This document shows positions 26,806 to 35,336 of a stretch of 64,000 bases of DNA, in pieces. Both the position numbers and the translations under genes were made by a program. This stretch comes from Abyssibius alkaniclasticus. Its GTDB lineage: Bacteria > Pseudomonadota > Alphaproteobacteria > Rhodobacterales > Rhodobacteraceae. The notes under the pieces are model-generated. The model was not told where the DNA came from. It was given only the letters and a program-made list of their open reading frames with translations, and searched no databases. Positions within the stretch are counted from its first letter, which is position 1. Every line of letters begins with the position of its first letter. The DNA is taken from assembly GCF_020447305.1 (NCBI RefSeq), contig NZ_CP095732.1, forward strand, positions 2,760,501-2,824,500, written 5' to 3'.

Positions 26806-26835
26806 CCCTGCCCCGATCCCTGATCGGGACCAGGG
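26806..26835. repeat. REP-like palindrome before TRAP dctM 3' end
   Basis: CCCGATC (26812-26818) and GATCGGG (26822-26828) form a 7-bp stem with a 3-base loop, extended imperfectly by CCCTG/CAGGG. It lies ten bases beyond the dctM stop codon and could protect or end that transcript. Confidence 0.5.
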
Positions 26836-26844
26836 CGCGGCAGT

Positions 26845-28659
26845 CTAGCGGATGATCGTCTCCGGCCCCATCATCTCGGTCGGCAGCCATGTCGAGATGC
26901 CGGGCACATAGGTGATGATGATCAGGAAGATGAACAGAATGCCAAGCCAGGGCAGCGCGGCTTTCACAACCCGCATCATCGGCATTCCGGCCACGCCCGA
27001 TGTCACGAACAGGTTCAGCCCCACGGGCGGCGTGATCATGCCGATTTCCATGTTCACCACCATGATGATGCCCAGATGGATCGGGTCGATCCCCAGATCA
27101 ATCGCAATCGGAAAGACCAGCGGCGCGACGATCACGATCAGCCCCGATGGCTCCATGAACTGCCCGCCGATCAGCAAGATCACGTTGACGATGATCAGGA
27201 AAACAACCGGCCCGAACCCGTAATTCAGCATCGCCCCGGCAATCTGCTGCGGCACCTGCTCGTTGGTCAGCACCTGTTTCAGGATCAGCGCATTGGCGAT
27301 GATGAACATGAGCGTCACCGTCAGCTTGCCCGCCTCGAACAGCGTGGCGCGCGTGTTCTTGTCCAGCAGCGCCATCGGGGCGGCCAGCAGGTTTTCAAAA
27401 TTGCCGCGCAGCACGGCGCGGCTGCCCGTGAGCAGCGATTCAAAATAGTCGCCCCCCACGCCCGCCAAGGCATTTGCGCCTTTTTCCATTGCGAAAATGA
27501 ACACCGCCGGCGGCAAAAGCAGCACGATCGTCAGGATGATAGAGCCAAGCACCTGCGTTGAGAGGCCGGTTTCCGAACCCGTCCAGACCATAACCAGCGC
27601 ATAAAGCCAGGGCAGAATGCCAAGCAGCAGAAAGGCGATCATCGACACAAGCCGCACCTGCCCGACCATTGCCGCCCTGGCCATGACATTGCCCAGGATC
27701 AGCGCCACGGCGAAAAACCCGATCGCGGCAAGAATGGCGGTGGAATAGGCCAGCTCGGTCATCGCGGCAATGCCGCCGTAAAGCAGCAATGTCACAACCG
27801 AAAAGCCGACGACCCGAAAGCCAAGCAGCCCGCCCTGCACTTCGCCTTCACGCATCCAGCCGCGGCCCTGAAGCGGGCCCATATCGCGATAGATGAACAC
27901 CGCGACAAGAAAGGCATAGACCGAGGCGACGGCGGCGGCTTCCGTCGGGGTGAATATCCCGCCATAGATGCCAACCAGAATGATGATGATCAGGAACAGC
28001 CCCCAGCCGGCTTCGAGAATCGAGTCAAAAACCTCGGTCCAGCCCAGCCATTCGCCCTTTGGCATGTTGCGCAGCCGCGCCGTCAGGTAAATGGCCACCA
28101 TCAGCATGATACCGGCCAGCAGGCCCGGAAACACACCCGCCAGAAACATGCGGCCAACCGAGACATCGGTTGCGCTGGCATAAACCACCATCACAATCGA
28201 GGGCGGAATGAGAATGCCAAGCGTGCCTGCGTTACAAATAACACCCGCGGCAAAATCCTTGCTGTAGCCCACCTGCCGCATGGCGGTGATGACGATGCCG
28301 CCGATCGCCACGACCGTGGCGGGCGACGAGCCGGACAAGGCCGCGAACATCATGCAGGCCAGCACGCCCGCAATGGCCAGCCCGCCGTGAAAATGGCCGA
28401 CAATGGCAATGGAAAAGCGGATGATCCGCTTGGCCACACCACCTGTCGACATGAAGCTGGACGCAAGAATGAAGAAGGGAATGGCCAGCAGCGTATAATG
28501 CGCCGCCATCGCCTGGAACATGGTCTGCGCAATGCTGGCCAGCGAGGTATCGGACAGAACCAGCAGATAAATGGTCGAGGCAAGGCCAAGCGAAACCGCA
28601 ATGGGCACGCCGATCATCAGCAGGCCGATTATGGCCAGAAAAAGAAGTGCGACATCCAT
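26845..28659 (-). CDS. dctM: TRAP transporter large permease, extended form
   Basis: A 604-residue DctM subunit, about 170 residues longer than usual. The first 265 residues and the last 165 match the normal large-permease halves (TLGILIPPSIVMVVYAS near 150; MITPPVGLNLFVTSGV near 555). Between them, about residues 270-440, is an additional block with four or so hydrophobic segments and a soluble stretch. It is the last gene of the dctP-dctQ-dctM operon under the dctB/dctD pair, so C4-dicarboxylate uptake is the likely role. The extra block may be a lineage-specific addition to the scaffold region. Confidence 0.9.
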   Translation of the reverse strand: MDVALLFLAIIGLLMIGVPIAVSLGLASTIYLLVLSDTSLASIAQTMFQAMAAHYTLLAIPFFILASSFMSTGGVAKRIIRFSIAIVGHFHGGLAIAGVLACMMFAALSGSSPATVVAIGGIVITAMRQVGYSKDFAAGVICNAGTLGILIPPSIVMVVYASATDVSVGRMFLAGVFPGLLAGIMLMVAIYLTARLRNMPKGEWLGWTEVFDSILEAGWGLFLIIIILVGIYGGIFTPTEAAAVASVYAFLVAVFIYRDMGPLQGRGWMREGEVQGGLLGFRVVGFSVVTLLLYGGIAAMTELAYSTAILAAIGFFAVALILGNVMARAAMVGQVRLVSMIAFLLLGILPWLYALVMVWTGSETGLSTQVLGSIILTIVLLLPPAVFIFAMEKGANALAGVGGDYFESLLTGSRAVLRGNFENLLAAPMALLDKNTRATLFEAGKLTVTLMFIIANALILKQVLTNEQVPQQIAGAMLNYGFGPVVFLIIVNVILLIGGQFMEPSGLIVIVAPLVFPIAIDLGIDPIHLGIIMVVNMEIGMITPPVGLNLFVTSGVAGMPMMRVVKAALPWLGILFIFLIIITYVPGISTWLPTEMMGPETIIR

Positions 28660-28662
28660 GCG

Positions 28663-29343
28663 CTATGCCTCCTGCATCTTGCGACCGGCTTCTTCCACCG
28701 CGTCCTCGGCTTCGTGGCTGGCAATGAGGTGGTCGCGCCTGCCCAGCGCGATAAGAATGAAGGCCTGCACGAAGCGAAACAGCAGCAGCGCAATCCCCAG
28801 GGGCAGCATCAGATAGGGCACGAGCCGGGGCAGCTTTTCATAGGCCTCGCCCTGGTTGAACCAGCCTTCCAGAAAGCCCAGAAAGGCGGGCAGCGGAATA
28901 TCGGAGGTTTCATACCAGCCCTGGTCGCGGCTATTGGCAAAGCCGGTGGGAAACCAGCGCCCTGTGGTTGCATCCATGCCCGCAAACGGGGCGTAATAAT
29001 CCCATGCGCCCTTCATCAGCAGCGCGGCATAGACAATGCAGAACGCCGCCGCAATCAGCACCGAAACGCGGCGAAGGCCGGGGTTCAGCAGGTTGATCGC
29101 CGCATCAACACCCAAATGCGCGGTTACTTTCACACAGTAGGATATGCCAAACAGCACCAGCCATGCGAACAGGTAAACCGTAAGCTCCAGCCCCCAGATC
29201 CATCCGCTGTTATAGACATAGCGCAAAATCACGTTGCCAAAGGTGATGACCACCATCGCCAACATGATATAGGCGATAATGGTTTCTTCCAATGTGTTGA
29301 TAATTCGGCCAAAACGGCCCGTGCTTGCAGCCTCGGCAGCCAT
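28663..29343 (-). CDS. dctQ: TRAP transporter small permease, extended form
   Basis: A 226-residue DctQ-type subunit. Three N-terminal helices (about 20-120) are followed by a loop of about 60 polar residues (DATTGRWFPTGFANSRDQGW region) and the fourth helix near 175-195, which makes it longer than typical. It lies three bases from dctM and 59 bases from dctP, the gap holding a strong hairpin. Confidence 0.87.
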   Translation of the reverse strand: MAAEAASTGRFGRIINTLEETIIAYIMLAMVVITFGNVILRYVYNSGWIWGLELTVYLFAWLVLFGISYCVKVTAHLGVDAAINLLNPGLRRVSVLIAAAFCIVYAALLMKGAWDYYAPFAGMDATTGRWFPTGFANSRDQGWYETSDIPLPAFLGFLEGWFNQGEAYEKLPRLVPYLMLPLGIALLLFRFVQAFILIALGRRDHLIASHEAEDAVEEAGRKMQEA

Positions 29344-29368
29344 AGCGCACTCTCCCCCCCAGAGCGAA

Positions 29369-29398
29369 TTCAGCCCCCGGATGTTACCGGGGGCTGAA
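29369..29398 (-). promoter_or_regulatory. Stable hairpin between dctP and dctQ
   Basis: TTCAGCCCCCGG and CCGGGGGCTGAA form a perfect 12-bp stem with a 6-base loop, five bases after the dctP stop codon. No T run follows, so it is more likely a 3'-end stabiliser or partial terminator giving more binding protein than permease than a full stop. Confidence 0.75.
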
Positions 29399-29402
29399 CG
29401 TT

Positions 29403-30407
29403 TTACATGTTGTTGGCGTTTGCGGCCTGTGCGGCGGCAATGTTTTCGGCCCCGACATCGGCTTCAAACTGCGCCCAGACCGGCAGCATCGCATCAACCC
29501 AGGCCTGACGCTGTTCCGGGGTCAGCTCGCGGATCACGCCACCGGCATCCAGAATGGCCTGACGGGCTTCGGCATCCACCTGGTTCACGGCTGCGTTCCG
29601 CTCGGCGGTCACTTCATTGAGGATGGTCAGGAACTGGTCGCGCACGGCCGGATCGAGGCTGTCGAGCCAGTCGGTCGAGGTGACGACAAGATAGTCCAGC
29701 ACACCGTGGTTGGTTTCGGTGGTGCCGTCCTGCACTTCAAAGAACTTCTGGCCGTAGATGTTGGACCATGTGTTTTCCTGTCCGTCGACAACGCCGGTTT
29801 GCAGCGCGCCATAAACTTCGGAAAACGCCATTGGCTGCGGCGAGGCGCCCAGGGCTTCCATCTGCGCTACCAGCACATCCGAAGGCTGCACGCGGAATTT
29901 CAGACCGGCTGCATCGCTTGGCAAAAGCAGCGGCACATTGGCCGAAAACTGCTTCAACCCGTTATGCCAGAAACCAAGCCCCATCAGGCCACGGCGTTCC
30001 ATCGATCCAAGCATCGCCTGACCGGCTTCGCCGTTCTGGAATTCCTCGACCGCTTCGATGTTGTTGAACATGAAGGGCAGGTCGAAAATGCGGAAAACGC
30101 GGGTGAAGGTTTCAAACTTCGACAGGCTGGGGGCGGCAAGCTGCACATCGCCCTGCAACATGGCTTCCAGCACCTGGTCATCGTTATAAAGGGTGGAGTT
30201 CGGATAGACCTCCATACAGGCAATGCCGTCCATCTCGTCATTCACCCGCTGGGCCAAAAGCTCGGCCGCAATCCCCTTTGGGTGGCGGTCGGTATTGGTG
30301 ACATGCGCGAATTTGATAACGATTTCGCCCTCTTCGCAGCTGGCGAATGCCGGGCTTGCGGTCAGCGCGGTGGCCGTCATTAAGGCGGCTATGGCAATCT
30401 TTTTCAT
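29403..30407 (-). CDS. dctP: C4-dicarboxylate TRAP binding protein
   Basis: A 334-residue periplasmic binding protein with a Sec signal (KKIAIAALMTATALTASPAFA, cleaved near residue 22). The core is strongly DctP-like: LKFRVQPSDVLVAQMEALGA near 165 with the Arg that holds the carboxylate, then FSEVYGALQTGVVDGQENTW near 200. Start is ATG at 30407 after GGGAGAG; the longer frame covers the promoter region. It heads the dctPQM operon, directly downstream of dctBD and a candidate sigma-54 promoter, which together support dicarboxylate (malate, succinate, fumarate) uptake. Confidence 0.94.
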   Translation of the reverse strand: MKKIAIAALMTATALTASPAFASCEEGEIVIKFAHVTNTDRHPKGIAAELLAQRVNDEMDGIACMEVYPNSTLYNDDQVLEAMLQGDVQLAAPSLSKFETFTRVFRIFDLPFMFNNIEAVEEFQNGEAGQAMLGSMERRGLMGLGFWHNGLKQFSANVPLLLPSDAAGLKFRVQPSDVLVAQMEALGASPQPMAFSEVYGALQTGVVDGQENTWSNIYGQKFFEVQDGTTETNHGVLDYLVVTSTDWLDSLDPAVRDQFLTILNEVTAERNAAVNQVDAEARQAILDAGGVIRELTPEQRQAWVDAMLPVWAQFEADVGAENIAAAQAANANNM

Positions 30408-30512
30408 TGTTCTCTCCCAAAACTTCGTTGGCCGCGTGTAGCTGACACGGCGGCACTGCACGCCTTTTAGCAGAAACGACACCGCCGCTGGCGATAAATT
30501 CACAAAAAATTT

Positions 30513-30527
30513 ACAATCGCAGTGCCC
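30513..30527 (-). promoter_or_regulatory. Candidate sigma-54 promoter of dctP
   Basis: On the minus strand GGGCAC-TGCGA-TTGT matches the sigma-54 consensus TGGCAC-N5-TTGC at 5 of 6 and 3 of 4 positions, with the GG preserved and GT instead of GC at -12. It is 106 bases upstream of the dctP start, and the gene before it encodes a sigma-54 activator. Support is positional plus a partial motif match. Confidence 0.5.
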
Positions 30528-30572
30528 GGGGGCGGCGCTGTTCCCGGCTCCGCCCATCGCCGCGCCCGCAAT

Positions 30573-30588
30573 GGGTGGATTGCCACCC
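30573..30588 (-). terminator. Weak hairpin after dctD
   Basis: GGGTGG-CAAT-CCACCC, a 6-bp stem with a tetraloop extended by one A-T pair, lies ten bases downstream of the dctD stop codon. It has no T run. It may separate dctBD from dctPQM transcription. Confidence 0.4.
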
Positions 30589-30597
30589 AGCGCCGGC

Positions 30598-31914
30598 TCA
30601 GTCCGGCAGGTCGCCGCCAAAATCTTCGCGCTTCAGCCCGTATTTCTGCATTTTCTCGTAAAGCGACTTGCGTGCCAGCCCAAGGGATTCGTAGGTTTCG
30701 CGCAGCGCCCCGTGATGGGCCGACAAGGCCGCCGCGATCTGCGCACGCTCAAAGGCTTCCACGCGTTGCGCCAGGCTCAGCGGGGGCGCATCGCCCGGCG
30801 CTTGCAGACCCAGCACATAGCGTTCAGCCTCATTCGCCAGTTCACGCACATTTCCCGGCCAGTCGCGCGCCGACAGGGCCATCAGCGTTTCGGCGGCAAC
30901 CTCGGGCACGGGCAGGCTGGCGCGGGCGGCGGCAAGGGTCAGGAAATGACGAAACAGCAGCGGAATATCGCCGCGCCGCGCGGCAAGCGGCGGCACATGC
31001 AGGCTGGCGGGGTTGAGCCGGTAAAGCAGGTCGCGCCGGAACCCGTCAACCGCGGTCAGCGGCTGGTTGGAACTGGCCAGAAAGCGCACATCGAGCGCAA
31101 TCGTCTCGTTACCGCCCAGCGGGGTGATGGCGCGTTCTTCAACCACGCGCAGCAGTTTGACCTGCAAGCCAGGGGGCAATGCGCCGATCTCATCCAGGTA
31201 AAGCGTGCCGCCGCGCGCATGTTCAAACCGGCCACGCCTGTCGCGCAATGCGCCGGGAAAGGCGCCCGCCACATGGCCGAACAGCTCGGATTCGATGCTG
31301 GCTGCGGGCAATGATGCCAGGTTGATCGCCACAAAGGGCTGCCCGGCCCGCGCCGAAAGCTCGTGCAAGGCCCGTGCGACAAGCTCTTTGCCGGTGCCGG
31401 TTTCCCCCTCGATCAGCACATCGGTATCGTGCCGTGCGAGCAGCGCAATCTGGCGGCGCAGGTCGATGATTTCCGCGCTGCGCCCCCTGATGCGCGCCGC
31501 CAGCGCATCATCGCCCTCCAGCACGCGCCGCAGGCTGCGGTTTTCCAGCGTCAGCTTGCGCAGGGCCACGGCGCGGCGGGCAATTTCAACCAGGCGGGCG
31601 GGCTCGAACGGTTTTTCAATGAAGTCATGCGCCCCGGCGCGCATGGCCGCCACCGCCAGCGCCACATCGGCATTGCCGGTGATCAGCACCACGGGCAGTT
31701 CAGCATCGCGCGCCGCAATCGCTTCAAGCAAAGCCATGCCATCCATGCGCGGCATCCGGATGTCTGACACGACAACCCCGTCAAACGCGGCATCGACCAG
31801 GTCGAGCGCGCGTTCGGCCCGCGCGCAGGCGGTCACAGAAAAGCCGGCAAGTTCCAGCGTTTGGCTGAGCGAGGCGCGGATATCCTCCTCGTCATCTATC
31901 AACAGCACATTCAT
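30598..31914 (-). CDS. dctD: Sigma-54-dependent response regulator
   Basis: A 438-residue NtrC-family activator: receiver domain (about 1-120, acceptor Asp in VVVSDIRMPRMDG), AAA+ domain (about 140-370, Walker A GETGTGKE, Walker B GGTLYLDEIGALP) and Fis-type HTH (about 395-430). The sigma-54 contact loop reads GAFPGA rather than the usual GAFTGA, an important-site substitution. It overlaps dctB by four bases. The partner kinase and downstream dctPQM genes indicate dicarboxylate-responsive control. Confidence 0.93.
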   Translation of the reverse strand: MNVLLIDDEEDIRASLSQTLELAGFSVTACARAERALDLVDAAFDGVVVSDIRMPRMDGMALLEAIAARDAELPVVLITGNADVALAVAAMRAGAHDFIEKPFEPARLVEIARRAVALRKLTLENRSLRRVLEGDDALAARIRGRSAEIIDLRRQIALLARHDTDVLIEGETGTGKELVARALHELSARAGQPFVAINLASLPAASIESELFGHVAGAFPGALRDRRGRFEHARGGTLYLDEIGALPPGLQVKLLRVVEERAITPLGGNETIALDVRFLASSNQPLTAVDGFRRDLLYRLNPASLHVPPLAARRGDIPLLFRHFLTLAAARASLPVPEVAAETLMALSARDWPGNVRELANEAERYVLGLQAPGDAPPLSLAQRVEAFERAQIAAALSAHHGALRETYESLGLARKSLYEKMQKYGLKREDFGGDLPD

Positions 31915-33644
31915 TCGGCGGCCTTTTGGTGTGAAGGGTCCAGATGCGGCAGGCTCAGGGTGAAACGCGCCCCGCCTTGCGCAGTGCGGCTGGCCACGAT
32001 CGTGCCACCAAAATCGCGCATGATGTTGAACGAGATCGACAGGCCAAGCCCCAGCCCCTGCCCCACCTCCTTGGTGGAAAAGAACGGGTCGAACAGCTTT
32101 TCAGCGGCTTCGGGCGCAATTCCCGGCCCGTTATCATCAACCGTGATGATCACATTGCCACCGTCGACCCGTGCCACAATCGCAATTTCCGGCACGCGCC
32201 CCGCGCCCAAGGCGGCATCAAGCGCGTTGCCGATCAGGTTCATCATGACATGTTGCAGCCGCACCTGCCCACCCATGACCACCAGATCATCAATGCCCGA
32301 AAGGCTGATTTTCGCCTTGGCCCGCTCTATGCGCCCGCGCATCAGCGACAGGGTTTCGTCCATGATATCACCCAGCCGCGTGGGTTGCGCGGTTTCGCGC
32401 GGCTTGCGGGCAAAGCCGATAAGGTGGCGCGAAAGCTCGGCCATACGCTGGGTCAGGCGCAGCACGCGCCTCAGGTTTTCTTCGGCCCGCTCGCGCTTGC
32501 CGATGCCCAGAAACGCCAGCGCATTGTCGGTATAGGTGCGAATGGCGGTCAGCGGCTGGTTGAACTCGTGGCTGAGCGCGGCCGACATCTGGCCAAGGGC
32601 GGCCAGCTTGGCGGCCTGCACCAGATCGGCCTGTGCGCGGTGCAGGTTCTCATTGGCCTGGGTCAAATCGGCAGTGCGCGCAGCGACCTGAGCCTCCAGC
32701 AGCCGCGCGGCATTGGCGCGCATCTCCAGCCGCTCCAGCAGGCGCGCGCGGCGCTGCAAGATCACCACCGCCACCAGCCCGATGATCAGCCCCACGGCCC
32801 CTGCCAGCAGGCCCGCCCCCCAGGCCTGTGCGCGCACAAGCGCCAGCGATTTCACCACATGCAGGGTCCAGCCTTCGGGTGCCATTGGCTGGCTCAGGTG
32901 CAACTGCCCGTCAAACAGCCCGGCTTGCAGTGGCGTGATCTGGCCAAGGTCAAACTGGCGGTCGCGTAAAATCGCCTCGGCATGGGCGGGGGCGATGGGG
33001 GCGAGCGCGCGCAAACGCAGCGCCGGATCGTTTGAAAGGATGATCACCCCGGCGCTGTCGGTTATGAACACGGTTGCGCCTTCGGGGGCAAATTCACGCT
33101 CGATCCGCGACACCGAAACCTTGACCACCGCCGCGCCGGTAATTTCGCCGGGGCGGTGAATGGGGAAGGCAAAGTAATAGCCACGCACCCCCGAGGTGGT
33201 GCCAAGCCCGAAGAAGCGCCCAAGCTGGCCGGTTATGGCCATTTGGTAATAGGGGCGAAAGGCAAAATTATTGCCGACGAAACTGTCGGGCTGCGCCCAG
33301 TTCGAGGCGGCGATCGTCAGCCCGTCACGGTCCAGCACATAGGTGTCGGCCGCCCCGCTCATCGCATTCCAGTATTCCAGCCGAAGGTTCAGCGCGGCAA
33401 TATCGGGGCCATTGGCGCCAGTCTCGACAGCGGCGCGCACCAGCGGGTCACGCGCATAAACAGCCGCAAGCGCACGATACTGGTTCAACCGCCCGCGCGT
33501 GGTTTCCACATAAAGCTGCATTTCGGTGGCACCACGGCTGCGCAGCTCTGCCACGCCCAGATCATAGGCGCGCTGCCAGCCCAGAAACCCCGCCGCCACG
33601 CAAAGCGCAAGCAGGGTTGTCGCAAGAATTATGCGCCGGTTCAC
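31911..33644 (-). CDS. dctB: C4-dicarboxylate sensor histidine kinase
   Basis: A 577-residue membrane kinase. A signal-anchor helix (about 4-22), a periplasmic dCACHE/PAS-like sensor (about 25-275), a second membrane helix (about 280-300), a coiled-coil linker, then HisKA with ALSHEFNQPLTAIRTY near 370 and the HATPase with N box NLIGNALDAA, DNGPGIAPEA and GLGLGLSI. The layout is that of DctB. Start is GTG at 33644 with GGGAGGAG upstream. First gene of dctBD. Confidence 0.92.
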   Translation of the reverse strand: MNRRIILATTLLALCVAAGFLGWQRAYDLGVAELRSRGATEMQLYVETTRGRLNQYRALAAVYARDPLVRAAVETGANGPDIAALNLRLEYWNAMSGAADTYVLDRDGLTIAASNWAQPDSFVGNNFAFRPYYQMAITGQLGRFFGLGTTSGVRGYYFAFPIHRPGEITGAAVVKVSVSRIEREFAPEGATVFITDSAGVIILSNDPALRLRALAPIAPAHAEAILRDRQFDLGQITPLQAGLFDGQLHLSQPMAPEGWTLHVVKSLALVRAQAWGAGLLAGAVGLIIGLVAVVILQRRARLLERLEMRANAARLLEAQVAARTADLTQANENLHRAQADLVQAAKLAALGQMSAALSHEFNQPLTAIRTYTDNALAFLGIGKRERAEENLRRVLRLTQRMAELSRHLIGFARKPRETAQPTRLGDIMDETLSLMRGRIERAKAKISLSGIDDLVVMGGQVRLQHVMMNLIGNALDAALGAGRVPEIAIVARVDGGNVIITVDDNGPGIAPEAAEKLFDPFFSTKEVGQGLGLGLSISFNIMRDFGGTIVASRTAQGGARFTLSLPHLDPSHQKAAE

Positions 33645-33758
33645 CAGATATGCTCCTCCCGCTTTCGAGGATGACCGCGCAGCGCCGCCCTTGGCAAGGC
33701 GCAATGTTGCCGTGGGCGGTGAAATCGGCTATCGGCAAGGCAACGCGAAAGGACTGCA

Positions 33759-34787
33759 ATGCACAGCACGATACTGGTCACAGGCGGGGCGGGATATATT
33801 GGCAGCCACACGCTGGTGGCGCTGCTGGAAGATGGCCATAGGGTCGTGGTGCTTGACGATCTGTCAAATGCCTCGCCCGCCGCGCTTGCCCGCGTGGGTG
33901 AAATTGCCGGCAAGCCCGTGCAGCTTATCCGCGGCGATGTGCGCGATGGCGCATTGCTCGACCAGATTTTCGCCATGCACCCGATAGACTGTGTGCTGCA
34001 TCTGGCGGGTGTCAAGGCGGTGGGTGAATCGGTTGCCAACCCGCAAAAATACTTTGAAATCAACACCCAGGGCTCGCTTGCGCTGTTCTCGGCCATGCAG
34101 CGGGCCGGGGTTGCGCGCGCGGTGTTTTCCTCAACCGCCACGGTTTATGGCGCGCCGGAATTCGTGCCGCTGACCGAGGCCGCCGCCCTGCGCCCTGAAA
34201 GCCCCTATGCCACCAGCAAGCTGGCGGTGGAATACATGCTGGCAGGCTTTGCGCGCGCCCATAGCTGGCGCGCGATCAACCTGCGCTATTTCAACCCGGT
34301 CGGTGCGCATCCCTCTGGCAGAATTGGCGAAGACCCGCTGGGCGAACCGGCCAATCTGTTCCCCTATATCGCACAGGTGGCGGGCAAGCGGCGGCAGATT
34401 CTCAGCATTTTCGGCAATGACTACCCCACCGCCGATGGCACTTGCGAGCGGGACTATATCCATGTCTGCGATCTTGCGGCGGGCCATGTTGCTGCGGTGA
34501 ACTATTTGCTGAACCACGCCATGCCGGGCGAATGCCCGGCGGTGAACCTTGGCACCGGGCAGGCCTATTCGGTGCTGCAGGTGCTGGCACAATGGCAGGC
34601 GACCTGCGGCTTTGACATTGCCCACCAGATTGCGCCGCGCCGCGCGGGCGATGTGCCCTCGTATTTCGCCAATCCGGCCGGGGCGCAAAGCCTGTTTGGC
34701 TGGCGCGCCCGGCAGGATCTGGCCCGGATGTGCGCCGATCATTGGGCCTGGCAGCAGCAAAACCCGCACGGCTATAACGCCGACTAG
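33759..34787 (+). CDS. galE: UDP-glucose 4-epimerase
   Basis: A 342-residue extended-SDR enzyme interconverting UDP-glucose and UDP-galactose. The NAD+ motif TGGAGYIGSH is at residues 7-16, the catalytic SSTATVYG near 123 and YATSKLAVE (YxxxK) near 148; the RYFNPVGAHPSG segment near 176 is typical of GalE. Full length. Divergent from dctB. It could supply precursors for the surface polysaccharide enzymes in the window. Confidence 0.95.
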   Translation: MHSTILVTGGAGYIGSHTLVALLEDGHRVVVLDDLSNASPAALARVGEIAGKPVQLIRGDVRDGALLDQIFAMHPIDCVLHLAGVKAVGESVANPQKYFEINTQGSLALFSAMQRAGVARAVFSSTATVYGAPEFVPLTEAAALRPESPYATSKLAVEYMLAGFARAHSWRAINLRYFNPVGAHPSGRIGEDPLGEPANLFPYIAQVAGKRRQILSIFGNDYPTADGTCERDYIHVCDLAAGHVAAVNYLLNHAMPGECPAVNLGTGQAYSVLQVLAQWQATCGFDIAHQIAPRRAGDVPSYFANPAGAQSLFGWRARQDLARMCADHWAWQQQNPHGYNAD

Positions 34788-34841
34788 CCCTTGCCAAAAC
34801 GCGCCCCAAGCGCCACATCATTAAAAAAAGGGAAATGGACA

Positions 34842-35336
34842 ATGCCAATTGCACTGATGTTTTTTGCGCTGGCCCTGACGGTGGCGGTGCTGTGGCGGTT
34901 TCCGGAATACCGGCTGGGGGCGATTGGCGCGCTTGTTCTCATTGCGGGGGTGTTTGGCACATATTTCTATGTGAGCGAACCAACCGAGACAACGCAAAAC
35001 GCCGCGATTGACCCCGACAAGCTGGCGCTGCGCGATGTCGATTTCCTTGTCGATCCGCGATTCATAACAATGCTCGGGCAGGTGCAGAACCTTGCAGACA
35101 ATGCCAACCTGCTGGAAATGTCGCTCGAATTGCGCGCGCTCGATTGCCCCCAATCCGATAGCCCGGTCGTGGAATGCATTGTCATCGGCGATGATGAAGG
35201 CACGGCACGCGTGACAGTGCCACCCCAGCAATTGCGGGCCTTTCGTGCGGTGTTCATGCTGCGCAATCTGCCCGAAGTCAGCGGTGTGTTGCGCTGGAAT
35301 TACACGCTCGTTTCGACCCGCGCGCAACCGCTGTGA
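34842..35336 (+). CDS. Small membrane-anchored protein of unknown function
   Basis: A 164-residue protein with two hydrophobic helices at the N terminus (about 3-17 and 25-42) and a soluble domain of about 120 residues with two cysteines (LDCPQSDSPVVECIVIGDD). I do not recognise the family. Start is ATG at 34842 after GGAAATGGACA. Its stop codon overlaps the GTG start of the glycerate kinase gene (GTGA), so the two are translationally coupled, but a functional link is not evident. Confidence 0.7.
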   Translation: MPIALMFFALALTVAVLWRFPEYRLGAIGALVLIAGVFGTYFYVSEPTETTQNAAIDPDKLALRDVDFLVDPRFITMLGQVQNLADNANLLEMSLELRALDCPQSDSPVVECIVIGDDEGTARVTVPPQQLRAFRAVFMLRNLPEVSGVLRWNYTLVSTRAQPL

